Assembly: GCA_946040795.1 (NCBI GenBank)
Contig: CAMGCK010000011.1
Location: 1 to 40,306 of the forward strand
Length of the DNA: 40,306 bases
Source: an uncultured Lachnospiraceae bacterium
GTDB taxonomy: Bacteria > Bacillota > Clostridia > Lachnospirales > Lachnospiraceae
Reading direction: 5' to 3'
A program made the position numbers and the translations under genes. Shown here one piece after another: positions 1 to 13,448 of this stretch (position 1 is the first letter of the stretch; each line of letters opens with the position of its first letter). Below the pieces are notes generated by a model, which had not been told where the DNA came from, made no database searches, and saw only the letters and a list, made by a program, of their open reading frames with translations.

Positions 1-22
1 GCATGCCCGCGTATGCTCTTAA

Positions 23-3000
23 TTATTCTTCAATGATGTCTTCTGCGGAAGCTGCAAGTACCTCTTCCGTTTCAATGACTTCTTCCTCTGCCTCGTTCTT
101 TACGGCTACAGCTTCCATGACTTCATCATATCTTGAAGCCTTTTCAGCCATCTCCTCTTCAAAATGAGCATCGGTGTCCAGTCTCATTTCTCTGTACTTC
201 TTCATGCCGGTACCGGCCGGAATCAGATTACCGATCTGAACATTTTCCTTAAGGCCTACCAGGTGGTCTACCTTACCGTTGATTGCTGCGTCTGTCAGCA
301 CCTTAGTGGTCTCCTGGAATGAAGCGGCAGACAGGAAGGAATCGGTTGCCAGAGAAGCCTTCGTGATACCCAGCATGATCTGAGTACCGACGGCCGGCTC
401 CTTGCCCTCTTCCACCAGCTTTTCGTTCATTTCATTGAACAGAAGAACATCCATTGTAATACCCGGAAGAACATCGGCATCGCCGCATTCTTCAACGCGT
501 ACTTTCTTTAACATGGAGCGGACGATGATCTCAATGTGCTTATCATTGATTTCAACACCCTGTAAACGATACGGACGCTGAACTTCGTGAAGCATGTAGT
601 CCTGTACAGCTCTTAAGCCGTTGATGCGCAGGATGTCATGCGGGTTGATGGAACCTTCCGTAATACGCTCACCGGCTTCAAGATAGTCACCGGTTTCAAG
701 ATCACGGCCGTTCTTCTTTGCCAGCTGAGAACCAAAAGTAACAAGATAGGTCTTGGATTCACCGGTCTCGTTATTGGTTACAACAACTTCACGCTTCTTC
801 TTATTGTCACGGATCATGACTTCACCACTGATTTCAGTGATGGTTGCCATACCCTTCGGGGTACGGGCTTCGAACAGTTCCTCGACACGAGGCAGACCCT
901 GCGTGATATCGCCGCCTGCAACACCGCCGGTATGGAATGTTCTCATGGTCAGCTGAGTACCGGGCTCACCGATGGACTGCGCAGCGATGATACCGACAGC
1001 TTCACCGACCTGTACCGGCTCACCGGATGCCATGTTCGCGCCGTAGCACTTTGCACAGACACCCATGTGGGACTTACAGCTTAAGTTATTACGGATCTTA
1101 ACAGAGTCTCTGCCCTGCTTCTCCAGAACTTCTACGACCTGCTTTGCAATTCTGGGAGTCATCATGTTGTTGGCCGTGATGACAACTTCACCGGTTTCCG
1201 GATCCACGATGTCTTCCGCGATGAAACGGCCCACAAGACGTTCTCTTAAGGATTCGATGATTTCACCGCCGTCCTTGAACGCCGTGATCTCCATGTACGG
1301 GATCTTGCCGCCCTTAGCACAGTCTTCCTCACGAATGATGATGTCCTGAGAAACATCGACCAGACGTCTGGTCAGGTAACCGGAGTCTGCGGTACGCAGT
1401 GCGGTATCGGACATACCCTTACGTGAACCATGTGCTGAAATGAAGTACTCCAGTACGTTCAGGCCGCCGTGCAGAGAAGAGGTGATCGGGAGTTCGATGG
1501 TATGACCGGTGGTATCAGCCATAAGGCCACGCCAGCCAACCAGCTGCTTGATCTGAGACTTATTACCACGGGCACCGGATACAGCCATCATGTAGATGTT
1601 GTTGTACTGGCCGAGTGCCGGATAAATGCTGTCTGTCAGCTTGTTATCGACTTCCTTCCAGGTAGCGATGACTTCACGGTAACGCTCACTGTCGGAAATA
1701 AGACCACGCTTGTAGTTTCTGGAAATACGCTCAACCTGCTTGTTGGCATTGGCGATGAGCTCATCCTTCTGCGGCGGCACCACCATGTCGCTGATGGAAA
1801 CCGTCATTGCGGCTCTGGTGGAGTATTTGTAACCCATGGCCTTGATCTCATCCAGCACTTCAGCAGTCTTTTCCTGACCGTGCGTATTGATGACCATTTC
1901 CAGGATCTCTTTGACTTTGTTCTTGTCTACCAGGAAGTCAACTTCCGGAAGCAGACGATTGGCTTTCTTGGTACGATCTACATAACCGATATCCTGCGGG
2001 ATGACCTGGTTAAAGATCAGACGGCCAAGAGAGGTCTCAACAATACCGGTGCACATTTCACCGTTGATTTCTCTTGAAACACGAACCTTGATCTTTGCAT
2101 GAAGGTCCAGATAACCGTTCTCCATAGCAAGGATGGCTTCATCCATGCTCTTGTAGATGTTGCCCTCACCCTTTACGCCTTCACGAACCTGCGTCAGATA
2201 GAAGACACCGAGTACCATGTCCTGATACGGAACGGCAACCAGACCACCTTCAGACGGCTTCAACAGGTTGTTCGGAGAAAGAAGCAGGAAACGGCACTCC
2301 GCCTGTGCTTCTTCAGAAAGCGGAAGATGTACTGCCATCTGGTCACCATCGAAGTCGGCGTTGAACGCGGTACATACCAGCGGATGAAGCTTAATGGCCT
2401 TACCTTCAACAAGGATCGGCTCAAATGCCTGGATACCCAGACGATGCAGTGTAGGAGCACGGTTCAGCATAACCGGATGCTCATGGATAACGTCCTCAAG
2501 GATATCCCAAACGGAATCCTCCAGGCGCTCTACCATCTTCTTTGCTGCCTTGATGTTATGTGCGATACCGCGGGAAACCAGTTCCTTCATAACGAACGGC
2601 TTGAACAGTTCGATGGCCATTTCCTTAGGCAGACCGCACTGATAGATCTTCAGTTCCGGACCAACGACGATAACGGAACGACCGGAGTAGTCAACACGCT
2701 TACCAAGAAGGTTCTGACGGAAACGGCCCTGCTTACCCTTTAACATGTCGGACAGAGACTTCAGTGCTCTGTTGCCGGCACCGGTAACCGGACGGCCGCG
2801 GCGGCCGTTATCAATCAGCGCGTCAACTGCTTCCTGCAGCATGCGTTTTTCGTTGCGGACGATGATTTCCGGAGCGCCTAACTCGAGAAGACGCGCCAGA
2901 CGGTTGTTTCTGTTGATGATACGACGATACAGATCATTCAGATCAGACGTTGCAAAACGACCGCCGTCCAGCTGTACCATCGGACGAAGATCCGGCGGGA

Positions 3001-3724
3001 TGACCGGAATTGCATCCAGGATCATCCATTCGGGCTTGTTGCCGGAGTTCAGGAGTGCATCCATAACTTCCACGCGCTTGATGAGCTTGGAACGCTTCTG
3101 GCCTGCGGAATTCAGCAGTTCTTCACGGAGCTCTGCTGCTTCCTTCTCCACATCGATCTGCATTAAGAGTTCCTTGATGGACTCTGCGCCCATGCCGGCG
3201 CGGAAAGAACCTGCGCCAAACTCTTCAACAGCATCACGGTATTCCTTCTCGGACAGGCACTGCTTGTAGGTCAGGTTCGTGGTGCCCGGATCGAGTACGA
3301 TGTAGGATGCAAAATATAATACCTTGTCCAGCGTACGCGGAGCAATGTCCAAAGCCAGACCTAAGCGGCTCGGAATGCCCTTGAAGTACCAGATATGAGA
3401 TACCGGAGTTGCAAGGTCGATGTGGCCCATACGCTCACGACGCACTGAAGCCTTGGTGACTTCAACGCCGCAGCGGTCACAGATCACGCCCTTATAGCGG
3501 ATCTTCTTGTACTTGCCGCAGTGGCACTCCCAGTCCTTGCTGGGTCCAAAGATACGCTCGCAGAACAGACCGTCCTTTTCCGGCTTTAAGGTTCTGTAGT
3601 TGATGGTTTCCGGCTTGGTTACTGCGCCATGAGACCATTCTCTGATCTTTTCAGGTGAAGCCAGGCCGATCTTGATCGCATCAAAAGAAATCGGTTCGTA
3701 GGTTTCATTCGTTGTTTCTGCCAT
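23..3724 (-). CDS. rpoC: DNA-directed RNA polymerase subunit beta'
   Basis: Largest subunit of the core RNA polymerase; with RpoB it forms the active-site cleft. At 1233 aa it is full length for the compact Firmicutes form. The N-terminal zinc finger has Cys 67, 69, 82 and 85. The catalytic Mg loop [12 protein letters not shown] starts at residue 455. The downstream cysteine cluster of the second zinc site ([13 protein letters not shown]) and the following [18 protein letters not shown] block are present. The C-terminus is acidic. The ATG follows an AGGGAGAAG ribosome site. It lies 17 bp after the original rpoB stop, so it is co-transcribed with rpoB. The reading frame is intact, unlike that of rpoB. 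Confidence 0.98.
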   Translation of the reverse strand: MAETTNETYEPISFDAIKIGLASPEKIREWSHGAVTKPETINYRTLKPEKDGLFCERIFGPSKDWECHCGKYKKIRYKGVICDRCGVEVTKASVRRERMGHIDLATPVSHIWYFKGIPSRLGLALDIAPRTLDKVLYFASYIVLDPGTTNLTYKQCLSEKEYRDAVEEFGAGSFRAGMGAESIKELLMQIDVEKEAAELREELLNSAGQKRSKLIKRVEVMDALLNSGNKPEWMILDAIPVIPPDLRPMVQLDGGRFATSDLNDLYRRIINRNNRLARLLELGAPEIIVRNEKRMLQEAVDALIDNGRRGRPVTGAGNRALKSLSDMLKGKQGRFRQNLLGKRVDYSGRSVIVVGPELKIYQCGLPKEMAIELFKPFVMKELVSRGIAHNIKAAKKMVERLEDSVWDILEDVIHEHPVMLNRAPTLHRLGIQAFEPILVEGKAIKLHPLVCTAFNADFDGDQMAVHLPLSEEAQAECRFLLLSPNNLLKPSEGGLVAVPYQDMVLGVFYLTQVREGVKGEGNIYKSMDEAILAMENGYLDLHAKIKVRVSREINGEMCTGIVETSLGRLIFNQVIPQDIGYVDRTKKANRLLPEVDFLVDKNKVKEILEMVINTHGQEKTAEVLDEIKAMGYKYSTRAAMTVSISDMVVPPQKDELIANANKQVERISRNYKRGLISDSERYREVIATWKEVDNKLTDSIYPALGQYNNIYMMAVSGARGNKSQIKQLVGWRGLMADTTGHTIELPITSSLHGGLNVLEYFISAHGSRKGMSDTALRTADSGYLTRRLVDVSQDIIIREEDCAKGGKIPYMEITAFKDGGEIIESLRERLVGRFIAEDIVDPETGEVVITANNMMTPRIAKQVVEVLEKQGRDSVKIRNNLSCKSHMGVCAKCYGANMASGEPVQVGEAVGIIAAQSIGEPGTQLTMRTFHTGGVAGGDITQGLPRVEELFEARTPKGMATITEISGEVMIRDNKKKREVVVTNNETGESKTYLVTFGSQLAKKNGRDLETGDYLEAGERITEGSINPHDILRINGLRAVQDYMLHEVQRPYRLQGVEINDKHIEIIVRSMLKKVRVEECGDADVLPGITMDVLLFNEMNEKLVEEGKEPAVGTQIMLGITKASLATDSFLSAASFQETTKVLTDAAINGKVDHLVGLKENVQIGNLIPAGTGMKKYREMRLDTDAHFEEEMAEKASRYDEVMEAVAVKNEAEEEVIETEEVLAASAEDIIEE

Positions 3725-3741
3725 AAATGCTTCTCCCTTCT

Positions 3742-8107
<4,366 letters not shown>

Positions 8108-8242
8108 TGACGTTCACTCCTATTCGCTTAATGTGTACGCCTGATCTTAATCAAAAAGTGAAAAAAATCAAGTATTTACAAGTGCTTACCTTCCTGTTTT
8201 TGAGCATAGTAAGCCCTATTTCGGCACAATAGTGCATCTACC

Positions 8243-8271
8243 ATCTTACTACAATGCATTTTTTGTGTCAA
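8243..8271 (-). promoter_or_regulatory. SigA-type promoter for rpoBC
   Basis: On the minus strand a perfect -35 TTGACA (8266-8271) is followed by a 17-bp spacer and -10 TAAGAT (8243-8248). Transcription would start near 8236, giving a leader of about 130 nt before rpoB. It explains how rpoBC is expressed although the ribosomal-protein genes are 4.5 kb upstream. Confidence 0.75.
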
Positions 8272-8365
8272 TCACTTTTTTACGGATTTTTGGGAGTTTT
8301 ACTGTATTTTCCAATCGTTTTTTGTGCTATACTTTCAATATTTCAACATACAACGGAGGAATGTC

Positions 8366-8612
8366 ATGTTCAGTAGAAAAATGAAGCATAAATACGCTTA
8401 TACGCCGGCCCGCGTGGGCCTGAGCAAGCTGTCATCTGGCGCTGGGGCGCGGGCTTTCACAGAAAACGCCGGAGCCATCCGATGTATACACTTTCAATGA
8501 TGCCGCGATCCATGTAGACTTCATGATGGGAACGCCGGATATGAGCATTGTCGGCATTGACGCAGAGGGAAAAGAACATCCGGTCTTTGTGGATGGAGAT
8601 TTCGCGATCTGA
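8366..8612 (+). pseudogene. remnant of an M29-family aminopeptidase (start and end only)
   Basis: A plus-strand GGAGGA site (8354-8360) and ATG at 8366 open a frame beginning MFSRKMKHKYAYTPARVGL, reminiscent of the N-terminus of M29 (AmpS/aminopeptidase T-type) metallopeptidases. After a frame change, the frame running through 8508 reads CHLALGRG, then IHVDFMMGTPDMSIVGI, and ends PVFVDGDFAI with TGA at 8610-8612. The latter is the typical C-terminal signature of M29 enzymes, whose HVDFMxG segment supplies metal ligands. A whole enzyme is about 400 aa; fewer than 85 codons remain, so more than 300 have been lost, and the reading frame shifts. A terminator follows at the normal place. The C-terminal assignment is firm; the N-terminal one is weaker. 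Confidence 0.7.
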
Positions 8613-8618
8613 CAAAAA

Positions 8619-8656
8619 ACAGACCTGAACTTCTTGAAGCTCAGGCCTGTTTTTTT
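8619..8656. terminator. bidirectional rho-independent terminator
   Basis: A stem of ACAGACCTGA paired with TCAGGCCTGT (one G-U) has T runs on both strands. It ends the M29 remnant on the plus strand and can also stop the minus-strand sugar operon that ends at 8804. Confidence 0.8.
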
Positions 8657-8803
8657 GAGTTTGTGCAGGAGATAATGTGAATACGCCGCCTGCAGTTTTT
8701 TCAATACATGATTACTATTCTGCGCTTTGCTCGCAAAGCTATGATCGCACACATGTTTTCTGCGAAAAACCTTCCCTTGACATTCGTCTTAGCTTCAACG
8801 TGG

Positions 8804-9631
8804 TCAGAGTTCCAGCACATCCCTCAGGAAGGTTCTGGAGATCTCCGCCGCATGATAGTTGGAGATCTTCGGATTGTCCAGTTCCACACAGAGAACACCA
8901 TCATAACCGACTTCTTCCAGTGCAGCCTTCACTGCCGGGAAGTTGACAGTACCATGGCCAAGCGCACGGAAGCATGCCATCTTCTGTGAGCCTTCAGCCG
9001 TTCTCAGCGCATAAGTATCAACGTCCTTTAAGTGCATGTAAGCAATACGGCCGCCGATCTTCCTTATCAGCTTCTCCGGATCCATGCCTGCGATGGTGGT
9101 ATGTGCAGTATCCAGGCAGAAGAAAACGTATTCCGGATTCGTGTGCTCTGCAAAATAATCAATGTCAGACTCGCTGAACACGCAGGTGCCGTAATGCGGA
9201 TGGAAGCAAAGCTTTACGCCCTTTCTGACCGCATATTCACCGACAGTGTTGGCAATATAGCACATCTTGTCCAGCATTTCCGGATTGGTGGGACGCTCAG
9301 AGGGACCGTCATCGCCAAATCCGCCATTCTGGCAGTTGAACCAGCGTCCGCCGATGGCTGCCAGGAAATCGATCTGCTTCTTTGCTTTTTCAATTTCCGC
9401 TTCCACATTGAACGAAAAATGACCGTACAGATTGCAAAGATCCAGATCATACTTGTCAACAAGGGCCTTCAGTTCAGCCGGATCTTCAAAATAATCTGAA
9501 ATAAACGCAAAATTCTCTACAACATCATAGCCGATGTACTTGCAGTCGCGGAAAGAATCCTCGAGCTGACGAACGGCCAGGTCTCTCTCACCTGATTTGA
9601 TCCAGGTCCAACCGGTATATGCAACCTTCAT
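8804..9631 (-). CDS. sugar phosphate isomerase/epimerase (IolE-like TIM barrel)
   Basis: 275 aa, cytoplasmic, of the xylose-isomerase-like TIM-barrel superfamily (AP_endonuc_2 type). Metal-site segments typical of the family are seen in order: CFHPHYGTCVF, FFCLDTAHTTIAG, AYMHLKDVD and a late GVLCVELDNP. They resemble inosose dehydratase IolE most closely, including the GHGTVNFPAVKAALEEVGYDG end block. It is translated from a GGGAGG site and lies 15 bp after a Gfo/Idh/MocA dehydrogenase, so the two form an operon. Such pairs oxidise and then epimerise or dehydrate inositols, sugars or sugar moieties of glycosides. No other iol gene is present, so inositol as substrate is only a guess. Confidence 0.85.
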   Translation of the reverse strand: MKVAYTGWTWIKSGERDLAVRQLEDSFRDCKYIGYDVVENFAFISDYFEDPAELKALVDKYDLDLCNLYGHFSFNVEAEIEKAKKQIDFLAAIGGRWFNCQNGGFGDDGPSERPTNPEMLDKMCYIANTVGEYAVRKGVKLCFHPHYGTCVFSESDIDYFAEHTNPEYVFFCLDTAHTTIAGMDPEKLIRKIGGRIAYMHLKDVDTYALRTAEGSQKMACFRALGHGTVNFPAVKAALEEVGYDGVLCVELDNPKISNYHAAEISRTFLRDVLEL

Positions 9632-9646
9632 TTTATCATCCTCCCA

Positions 9647-10834
9647 TTAATCCAAAATGCCGTGCAGCGGATTGTTCTTCATGGCGTCTGCACGCTCAAA
9701 CTTAGAAGTCATTTCATAGAACTTACCGCTTTCAGAAGCCTTCGTGAAGCCGGTCATGATCTCCAGGACATGACGCTGCTGACGATAGTTTGCTCTCCAG
9801 TCACGGCCGTCTTCCATTGCCTTGCACATGTCGGCAAGACCCAGACCTCTGGAATTTTCCGCATAGTCGAACATCAGCGGCATTTCCTTGTAAGCCTGGT
9901 ACGGGCCCGGACGCTGTCCAAGGAGCGCCGGATCAACCTGCGGTCCCGGAATATCATCTTCCGGACGATATACGAGGATCGGGCCGCCAAAGCAGTTCGG
10001 ATCCGGAACGACCATCGTACCCTTGGTACCGTAAACTTCAAAATGATCCTGCTTCTTATAGTAAACATCAAACGTAGTAAAGATGGATGCAATGGCGCCG
10101 TTTGAGAACAGGATGTTGCCCATCAGATAGGTATCCACATCGACATCGATGATCTCACCGCAATGCTCCTTGGAAGAGATCACGCGATGCTCCAGGCTCT
10201 TCTTGGTCATACCGGTCAGGGCCTTTGCTTCACCGAGCAGGTTTACAAGAGCCGTTACATAGTACGGGCCCATATCCAGCATGGGGCCGCCGCCTTTCTT
10301 GTAGTAGAATTCCGGATCATGATGCCAGGTCTCGTGACCTCTGCAGATCATGGAAACATTGGCACCGATGACATCGCCGATGACACCGTCGTCGATCAGC
10401 TTGCGGCAGGTCTGAATGCCGGCACCCATAAAGGTATCCGGTGCGCCGCCAAGGTAAAGATTCTTCTCTTCAGCGATGGCGATAAGCTCAGCAGCTTCCT
10501 CCATATCGACGCCGAGAGGTTTCTCGGAATAAACGCTCTTGCCTGCAAGAAGTGCATTCTTGGTAACTTCATAATGCTCGTAGGGACGGGTGATATTCAG
10601 AACCACCTGTACATCCGGGTCATTGAATGCTTCATACATATCCTTGTAGATCTTCGGTGCGCTCTTCTTCACACCGTTTGCGATCTGCTCATTAATGTAC
10701 GCTGCTGCTTTTTCTGCTCTCTCCGGGATCAGATCGCAGACGCCGATGATCTCGACATCCTTGAATGTTCCGGTCAGGTTCTTTAGGTAGATGCCGGAAA
10801 TGTCACCGCACCCGATCATTGCGATACGAACCAT
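9647..10834 (-). CDS. Gfo/Idh/MocA family NAD(P)-dependent oxidoreductase
   Basis: 395 aa. The N-terminal Rossmann fold has the dinucleotide motif IGCGDISGIYLKNL at residues 7-20, slightly unusual because the third glycine position is serine-like. It is followed by the conserved SEKPLGV lysine motif and the active-site segment GGGPMLDMGPYYVTALV. The C-terminal half is the usual alpha/beta dimer domain. The family oxidises a ring hydroxyl of sugars, inositols or glycosides. It has a strong AGGAGG site and is first in a two-gene operon with the IolE-like gene. Transcription is divergent from tRNA-Pro. Substrate not deducible. Confidence 0.88.
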   Translation of the reverse strand: MVRIAMIGCGDISGIYLKNLTGTFKDVEIIGVCDLIPERAEKAAAYINEQIANGVKKSAPKIYKDMYEAFNDPDVQVVLNITRPYEHYEVTKNALLAGKSVYSEKPLGVDMEEAAELIAIAEEKNLYLGGAPDTFMGAGIQTCRKLIDDGVIGDVIGANVSMICRGHETWHHDPEFYYKKGGGPMLDMGPYYVTALVNLLGEAKALTGMTKKSLEHRVISSKEHCGEIIDVDVDTYLMGNILFSNGAIASIFTTFDVYYKKQDHFEVYGTKGTMVVPDPNCFGGPILVYRPEDDIPGPQVDPALLGQRPGPYQAYKEMPLMFDYAENSRGLGLADMCKAMEDGRDWRANYRQQRHVLEIMTGFTKASESGKFYEMTSKFERADAMKNNPLHGILD

Positions 10835-10934
10835 AGGTTGTCCTCCTGTAATGTGTCGTCCATTGGGTTCTCAGCCTGAGACGCCGCTCATTTACGCGCT
10901 GCTCTCATCCCTGTTGAGTTCCCTGTTTTTAGTC

Positions 10935-10963
10935 AGCATAACACGATTTTCGTTCCTGTACAA
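10935..10963 (-). promoter_or_regulatory. promoter of the dehydrogenase/isomerase operon
   Basis: Minus strand: TTGTAC (10958-10963), 17-bp spacer, TATGCT (10935-10940). The fit is moderate, and it is placed back to back with the tRNA promoter. The leader would be about 95 nt. Confidence 0.5.
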
Positions 10964-10979
10964 GATAAATTTTTAGTGC

Positions 10980-11008
10980 TTTACAATTCACTTCTTATCT
11001 GTTATAAT
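10980..11008 (+). promoter_or_regulatory. promoter of tRNA-Pro
   Basis: TTTACA (10980-10985), exactly 17 bp, then a perfect TATAAT (11003-11008), 11 bp before the tRNA 5' end. Confidence 0.8.
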
Positions 11009-11019
11009 GTTATCTGTTT

Positions 11020-11093
11020 CGGGGCGTGGCTCAGTTTGGTAGAGCGCCTGAATGGGGTTCAGGAGGCCGCAAGTTCGATTCTTGTCGCTCCGA
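11020..11093 (+). tRNA. tRNA-Pro (anticodon GGG)
   Basis: A 74-nt cloverleaf: acceptor CGGGGCG pairs with CGCTCCG (one G-U). The D arm is GCTC/GAGC. The anticodon stem CCTGA/TCAGG closes the loop ATGGGGT with anticodon GGG. The T arm GCAAG/CTTGT carries TTCGATT. The CGGGG acceptor start is usual for proline tRNAs. The 3' CCA is not encoded. It has its own promoter and terminator, so it is a single-gene unit. Confidence 0.95.
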
Positions 11094-11105
11094 TTCATAA
11101 AAAGA

Positions 11106-11139
11106 AAAGCCGGAATTCGTCAGGAGTCCGGCTTTTTTA
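11106..11139 (+). terminator. rho-independent terminator of tRNA-Pro
   Basis: Stem AAAGCCGGA/TCCGGCTTT followed by a T run. Confidence 0.85.
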
Positions 11140-11174
11140 TGTTATATTCCCGTATTGGTGAATCTCACATTTTT

Positions 11175-11209
11175 CAAAAAATCGGGCTTTCATTCCGAAA
11201 GCCCGATTT
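11175..11209 (-). terminator. rho-independent terminator of the aldo/keto reductase gene
   Basis: A perfect 13-bp stem AAATCGGGCTTTC/GAAAGCCCGATTT with a 5-nt loop and a T run on the minus strand, 11 bp after the reductase stop. Confidence 0.85.
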
Positions 11210-11220
11210 GCATTTTCAAA

Positions 11221-12213
11221 TCATTTCGCAAGAATCTCATCAATTGCTGCCAGCTCTTCTGCTGTAAACGACAGATTCTCCAGTGCCTGTACGTTCTCAA
11301 CGACCTGCGACGCACGGCTTGCGCCAATCAGTGCCGTAGTGACCACATCGTCACGAAGAGTCCATGCCAGTGCCATCTGTGCCAATGTCTGACCGCGTTT
11401 CTCGGCCAGTTCATTCAGTGCGCGAACCTTGCTCAGCATTTCATCCGTAATGTCGCTTGGACGAAGGAAACGAGGATCATGACCTGCTCTGGAATCGGCC
11501 GGGATGCCATTCAGATAACGGCCGGTCAGCCGTCCGCCGGCAAGCGGTCCAAACGCGATGCAGCCTACGCCTTCTTTACGGAGGATATCGGTCAGGCCGT
11601 GCTCGATCGTACGATTGAACATGGAATAGTTGGGCTGATGGATCAGAAGATGCATTCCCATGTCCTTCATGCACTTGACTGCCGCATCCGTCTGCTCCGC
11701 ATTGTAATTGGAAATACCGGCATAAAGCGCTTTTCCGCTCTTCACGATGTCATACAGCGCGCCGATGGTTTCCTCGATGGGGGTTTCCGGATCCGGACGA
11801 TGATGATAGAAAATATCAACATAGTCCACATGCATGCGCTTCAGGCTCTGATCCAGGCTGGCCATCAGATACTTACGGCTGCCGTGATCACCGTACGGAC
11901 CTTTCCACATGTCATAGCCGGCTTTCGTGGACAGAATCAGCTCATCTCGATACGGACGCCAGTCCGTGTCCATGTGACGACCAAAGTTCGTCTCAGCCTC
12001 GCCATAGGGCGGGCCGTAATTGTTTGCCAGGTCAAAGTGTGTAATTCCCTCATCAAACGCCGTGCGCAGGATCTCCTGCTGCGTGCGGAACGGAGTGATA
12101 TCACCGAAGTTATGCCACAGGCCGATGGAAATGGCCGGCAGCAGGATACCGCTCTTGCCACAGCGTCTGTAGATCATCTTGTCGTAACGGCTTTCATTTG
12201 CAACATAGGTCAT
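11221..12213 (-). CDS. gpr: aldo/keto reductase, YghZ (L-glyceraldehyde 3-phosphate reductase) type
   Basis: 330 aa (beta/alpha)8-barrel NADPH-dependent carbonyl reductase. The catalytic tetrad is visible: Asp61 and Tyr66 in THFDLANNYGPPYGEAE, Lys97 in LSTKAGYDMW, and His138 in DIFYHHRPDPETP. Long blocks such as SRKYLMASLDQSLKRM and GVGCIAFGPLAGGRLTGRYL match the E. coli YghZ subgroup, which reduces L-glyceraldehyde 3-phosphate and methylglyoxal. The ribosome site is AAAGGAAC. It stands just downstream of a broken small gene and probably uses that gene's promoter. The subgroup call is strong; the physiological substrate here is inferred. Confidence 0.9.
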   Translation of the reverse strand: MTYVANESRYDKMIYRRCGKSGILLPAISIGLWHNFGDITPFRTQQEILRTAFDEGITHFDLANNYGPPYGEAETNFGRHMDTDWRPYRDELILSTKAGYDMWKGPYGDHGSRKYLMASLDQSLKRMHVDYVDIFYHHRPDPETPIEETIGALYDIVKSGKALYAGISNYNAEQTDAAVKCMKDMGMHLLIHQPNYSMFNRTIEHGLTDILRKEGVGCIAFGPLAGGRLTGRYLNGIPADSRAGHDPRFLRPSDITDEMLSKVRALNELAEKRGQTLAQMALAWTLRDDVVTTALIGASRASQVVENVQALENLSFTAEELAAIDEILAK

Positions 12214-12252
12214 GATAGTTCCTTTCCGGCAATGCAGGCATCGCCATTAAAA

Positions 12253-12425
12253 TTATTTCTTTTCGATCGCATAACGAATCTCGTTGTCCTTGCTGCGGAT
12301 CTGCTGCCCACTTCTTAGCTGCAGGGGCAACGGTCTTCTCAGTCGCTTTCTCTACTGCGTTTGAAATTCCTTTGCCGATGCCTTTCACGGACGGCATTGC
12401 CGATAAGTCTCTTTAAAAGTCCCAT
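12253..12425 (-). pseudogene. frameshifted small gene (about 58 codons)
   Basis: Three short segments in different frames read as one small basic protein: MGLLKRLIGNAV (from ATG at 12425), then SVKGIGKGISNAVEKATEKT and APAAKKWA, then IRSKDNEIRYAIEKK with a stop at 12253-12255. The pattern of Gly/Ala-rich amphipathic segments resembles small proteins of unknown function in clostridia, but I do not recognise a named family. Two frame changes imply inactivation or sequencing error. A good promoter remains upstream. Confidence 0.5.
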
Positions 12426-12471
12426 GCTTTCCGCCTTATAGTGTGGGTATCTTGTTGGTTTGTTTACGTAA

Positions 12472-12500
12472 ATTATATGCGGTCAATGAAATAAATACAA
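12472..12500 (-). promoter_or_regulatory. promoter upstream of the small pseudogene and aldo/keto reductase
   Basis: Minus strand: TTGTAT (12495-12500), 17-bp spacer, perfect TATAAT (12472-12477). It likely now serves the reductase gene. Confidence 0.65.
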
Positions 12501-12590
12501 GAAAAAACAGCAGATTCGCTTAATTTCATGAAATAAAGGAAGTCGCGTAATGTACTTCCGTAGACGAAAATGATCTTCGGAGTAAAACAA

Positions 12591-12642
12591 GAACAGGCAA
12601 GAAAAAGACCGCCCTTACGGACGGTCTTTTTCTTGCCTGTTC
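12591..12642 (-). terminator. rho-independent terminator of the rpmG-rplA operon
   Basis: A 24-bp stem with one G-U and a 4-nt loop. The arms contain GAACAGGCAAG and an A5/T5 tract. Unusually long, it closes the ribosomal operon about 40 bp after rplA. Confidence 0.85.
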
Positions 12643-12679
12643 ACTTAATAATCATCAATAATCAATTAGTCGCAGTAAA

Positions 12680-13375
12680 TTAAGCCTGCAGCTTGGTAAC
12701 GTTCAGCTTTACGCCCGGGCCCATAGTAGAAGTAAGCGTTACGCTTCTTAAGTACTGACCCTTCAGTGCAGCCGGTCTTGCCTTGTTGATTGCGTCGATG
12801 ATCGTCTGGAAGTTCTCACCGAGCTGTTCCTCAGTAAAGGAAACCTTACCTACCGGAACGTGAATGATGTTGGACTTATCAAGACGGTATTCGATCTTAC
12901 CGGCTTTGATTTCCTTAACAGCATTGGTAACGTCCATGGTAACAGTACCGGCCTTCGGGTTCGGCATTAAGCCCTTCGGTCCAAGGATACGACCTAAACG
13001 ACCTACAACACCCATCATATCCGGTGTAGCAACAACTACATCGAAATCAAGCCAGCCCTCGTTCTGAATTCTCGGAACGAGTTCTTCACCGCCTGCGAAA
13101 TCAGCACCAGCTGCAAGAGCCTGCTCAACTCTGTCGCCCTTAGCAAATACTAAAACGCGAACGCTCTTACCGGTACCATTCGGAAGTACGACTGCACCAC
13201 GAACCTGCTGCTCAGCGTGACGGCCATCACAACCGGTACGAATGTGAAGTTCTACAGTTTCATCAAATTTAGCAGGAGCGCTCTTCTTAACTAAAGCAAT
13301 CGCGTCAGCTGCATCATAGAGTACGGAACGGTCTACTAACTTAGCAGACTCATTATACTTCTTACCTCTCTTCAT
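12680..13375 (-). CDS. rplA: 50S ribosomal protein L1
   Basis: 231 aa, full length. L1 binds the mobile stalk of 23S rRNA and assists release of E-site tRNA; in many bacteria it also represses its own operon by binding mRNA. Signature blocks include [40 protein letters not shown] and [11 protein letters not shown]. It is translated from GGAGGT a few bases upstream, within reach of a hairpin that resembles an L1 binding site (13389-13416). Last gene of the rpmG-secE-nusG-rplK-rplA unit; rplJ-rplL, which usually follow, are absent. Confidence 0.98.
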   Translation of the reverse strand: MKRGKKYNESAKLVDRSVLYDAADAIALVKKSAPAKFDETVELHIRTGCDGRHAEQQVRGAVVLPNGTGKSVRVLVFAKGDRVEQALAAGADFAGGEELVPRIQNEGWLDFDVVVATPDMMGVVGRLGRILGPKGLMPNPKAGTVTMDVTNAVKEIKAGKIEYRLDKSNIIHVPVGKVSFTEEQLGENFQTIIDAINKARPAALKGQYLRSVTLTSTMGPGVKLNVTKLQA

Positions 13376-13388
13376 TTATAACCTCCAT

Positions 13389-13416
13389 GTGGTATTTTCG
13401 GGAATGTCCCTCCCAC
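13389..13416 (-). promoter_or_regulatory. L1-type operator hairpin before rplA
   Basis: On the RNA strand: outer stem GTGG/CCAC, then GAGGGA-CAT-TCCC inner stem, then GAAAATA before CCAC. This is the two-helix-plus-purine-loop form of known L1 binding sites on rRNA and mRNA. It closely repeats the sequence before rplK. The element ends next to the rplA GGAGGT site. Confidence 0.6.
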
Positions 13417-13448
13417 TCTCCTATTTATTTCGTTTCAACGTGTCCTGG

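Noticed and set aside
8432..8752. 106-codon minus-strand frame between rpoB and the IolE-like gene
   Set aside because: It lies over the terminator and the antisense of the M29 remnant, and its residues show no family pattern.
11155..12318. 387-codon open frame on the plus strand opposite the aldo/keto reductase
   Set aside because: Its residues show no family pattern (rich in His, Arg, Gln, Cys), it runs through the terminator hairpin and the pseudogene, and the minus-strand frame is a clear YghZ-type enzyme with its catalytic tetrad.
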